5,307 bases of DNA from Halovivax sp. (lineage in GTDB: Archaea; Halobacteriota; Halobacteria; Halobacteriales; Natrialbaceae), in contig SLIS01000180.1 in assembly GCA_007135505.1 (NCBI GenBank), positions 1 through 5,307 on the forward strand, written 5' to 3'. The first letter of the stretch is position 1. Each line of letters begins with the position of its first letter. The notes beneath the pieces were generated by a model. It ran no database searches and was not told the origin of the DNA. It was given only the letters and a program-made list of their open reading frames with translations. A program made the position numbers and the translations under genes. This document shows positions 5,047 to 5,307 of this stretch, piece after piece.

Positions 5047-5120
5047 CGGTGGGTGGACTCGCCGTCTCCAGGTTGGGTCGTGTCGCAGTCGCGAGCCGTC
5101 CCGTCGCCCGCCACCCACTG
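5047..5120. repeat. Widely spaced inverted repeat upstream of the P-type ATPase
   Basis: CGGTGGGTGG (5047-5056) matches the reverse complement of CCACCCACTG (5111-5120) at 9 of 10 positions, including 8 consecutive bases, with 54 nt between arms. The right arm touches the TATA-like box at 5122-5128. It could be a pair of regulator sites or chance. Confidence 0.3.
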
Positions 5121-5121
5121 C

Positions 5122-5128
5122 CATTAAC
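5122..5128 (+). promoter_or_regulatory. TATA-like box of the P-type ATPase gene
   Basis: CATTAAC is centred 29 nt before the GTG at 5154. The spacing supports GTG at 5154 as a leaderless start codon. Confidence 0.5.
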
Positions 5129-5153
5129 GTCTCCGTTGTAGTAGGCCAGTGCC

Positions 5154-5307
5154 GTGTCCGACGTCGACGCCCGATCGAGCGAGTCTCCGCCTGCGTCCGT
5201 GGACGAGCCACACGCCCAGTCGATCGAGGCGCTCTACGAGCACCTGGAGAGCGGGCCGGACGGCCTGGACGCGGAGACGGCCCGGACGCGTCTCGATCGG
5301 TACGGCC
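5154..5307 (+). CDS. P-type cation-transporting ATPase, N-terminal fragment (3' end outside window)
   Basis: Only the first 51 codons are present, starting from GTG. After a polar, acidic leader of about 19 residues comes HAQSIEALYEHLESGPDGLD followed by AETARTRLDRYG (residues 20-51). This is the cation-transporter ATPase N-terminal domain pattern: a helix beginning at His, a Leu a few residues before a G-L-s turn, then a helix ending R-L-x-x-y-G. It is shared by P2-type Ca2+, Na+/K+ and H+ pumps, whose full length is about 850-1000 residues. The phosphorylation (DKTGT) and transmembrane regions lie beyond the window, so ion specificity cannot be judged. No other start codon lies in frame close by, and the TATA-like box at 5122-5128 fits this start. 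The gene is divergent from the SDR gene; nothing in the sequence ties their functions together. Confidence 0.8.
   Translation, partial: MSDVDARSSESPPASVDEPHAQSIEALYEHLESGPDGLDAETARTRLDRYG

Overview
The window reads as an ordinary stretch of a haloarchaeal (class Halobacteria) chromosome. GC is high, third codon positions are dominated by G and C, and the predicted proteins are rich in Asp and Glu. Nearly every gene begins at or next to its probable transcription start, with an AT-rich TATA-like box about 26-30 nt upstream of the start codon and no Shine-Dalgarno leader. The genus cannot be fixed from the sequence alone.

Layout, left to right. The window opens inside a plus-strand MATE-family efflux transporter and carries only its C-terminal 182 residues (2-550). 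A 167-nt gap with an inverted repeat and a TATA-like box leads into a plus-strand gene for an unrecognised protein of about six membrane helices (718-1437). It converges on a minus-strand major facilitator superfamily transporter (1518-2873). Upstream of that lies a 420-nt non-coding stretch (2874-3293). It holds the transporter's promoter, a second strong TATA-like element facing right with no start codon at leaderless distance, a run of short GC-rich hairpins, and an inverted repeat abutting the next promoter. A 49-residue zinc-ribbon microprotein follows (3294-3443), with a strong hairpin plus T4 tract just after its stop.

The right part holds a minus-strand 89-residue protein of unknown function (3606-3875) and a 357-nt non-coding region with four imperfect 18-nt direct repeats. 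Next come a complete minus-strand short-chain dehydrogenase/reductase (4233-4961) and, divergent from it, the first 51 codons of a P-type cation-transporting ATPase (5154 to the window end).

The genes do not form one pathway. Strand changes and individual promoters suggest mostly single-gene transcription units: three membrane transporters of different families, one membrane protein of unknown role, one oxidoreductase and two small proteins. I see no mobile element, CRISPR array, tRNA, rRNA or defence system, and no convincing undescribed multi-gene system. The items most worth a second look are the orphan promoter and hairpin cluster near 2977-3131, the tandem repeats at 4102-4175, the zinc-ribbon microprotein with its palindrome, and a coding-like codon-position signal on the minus strand at 3450-3574.
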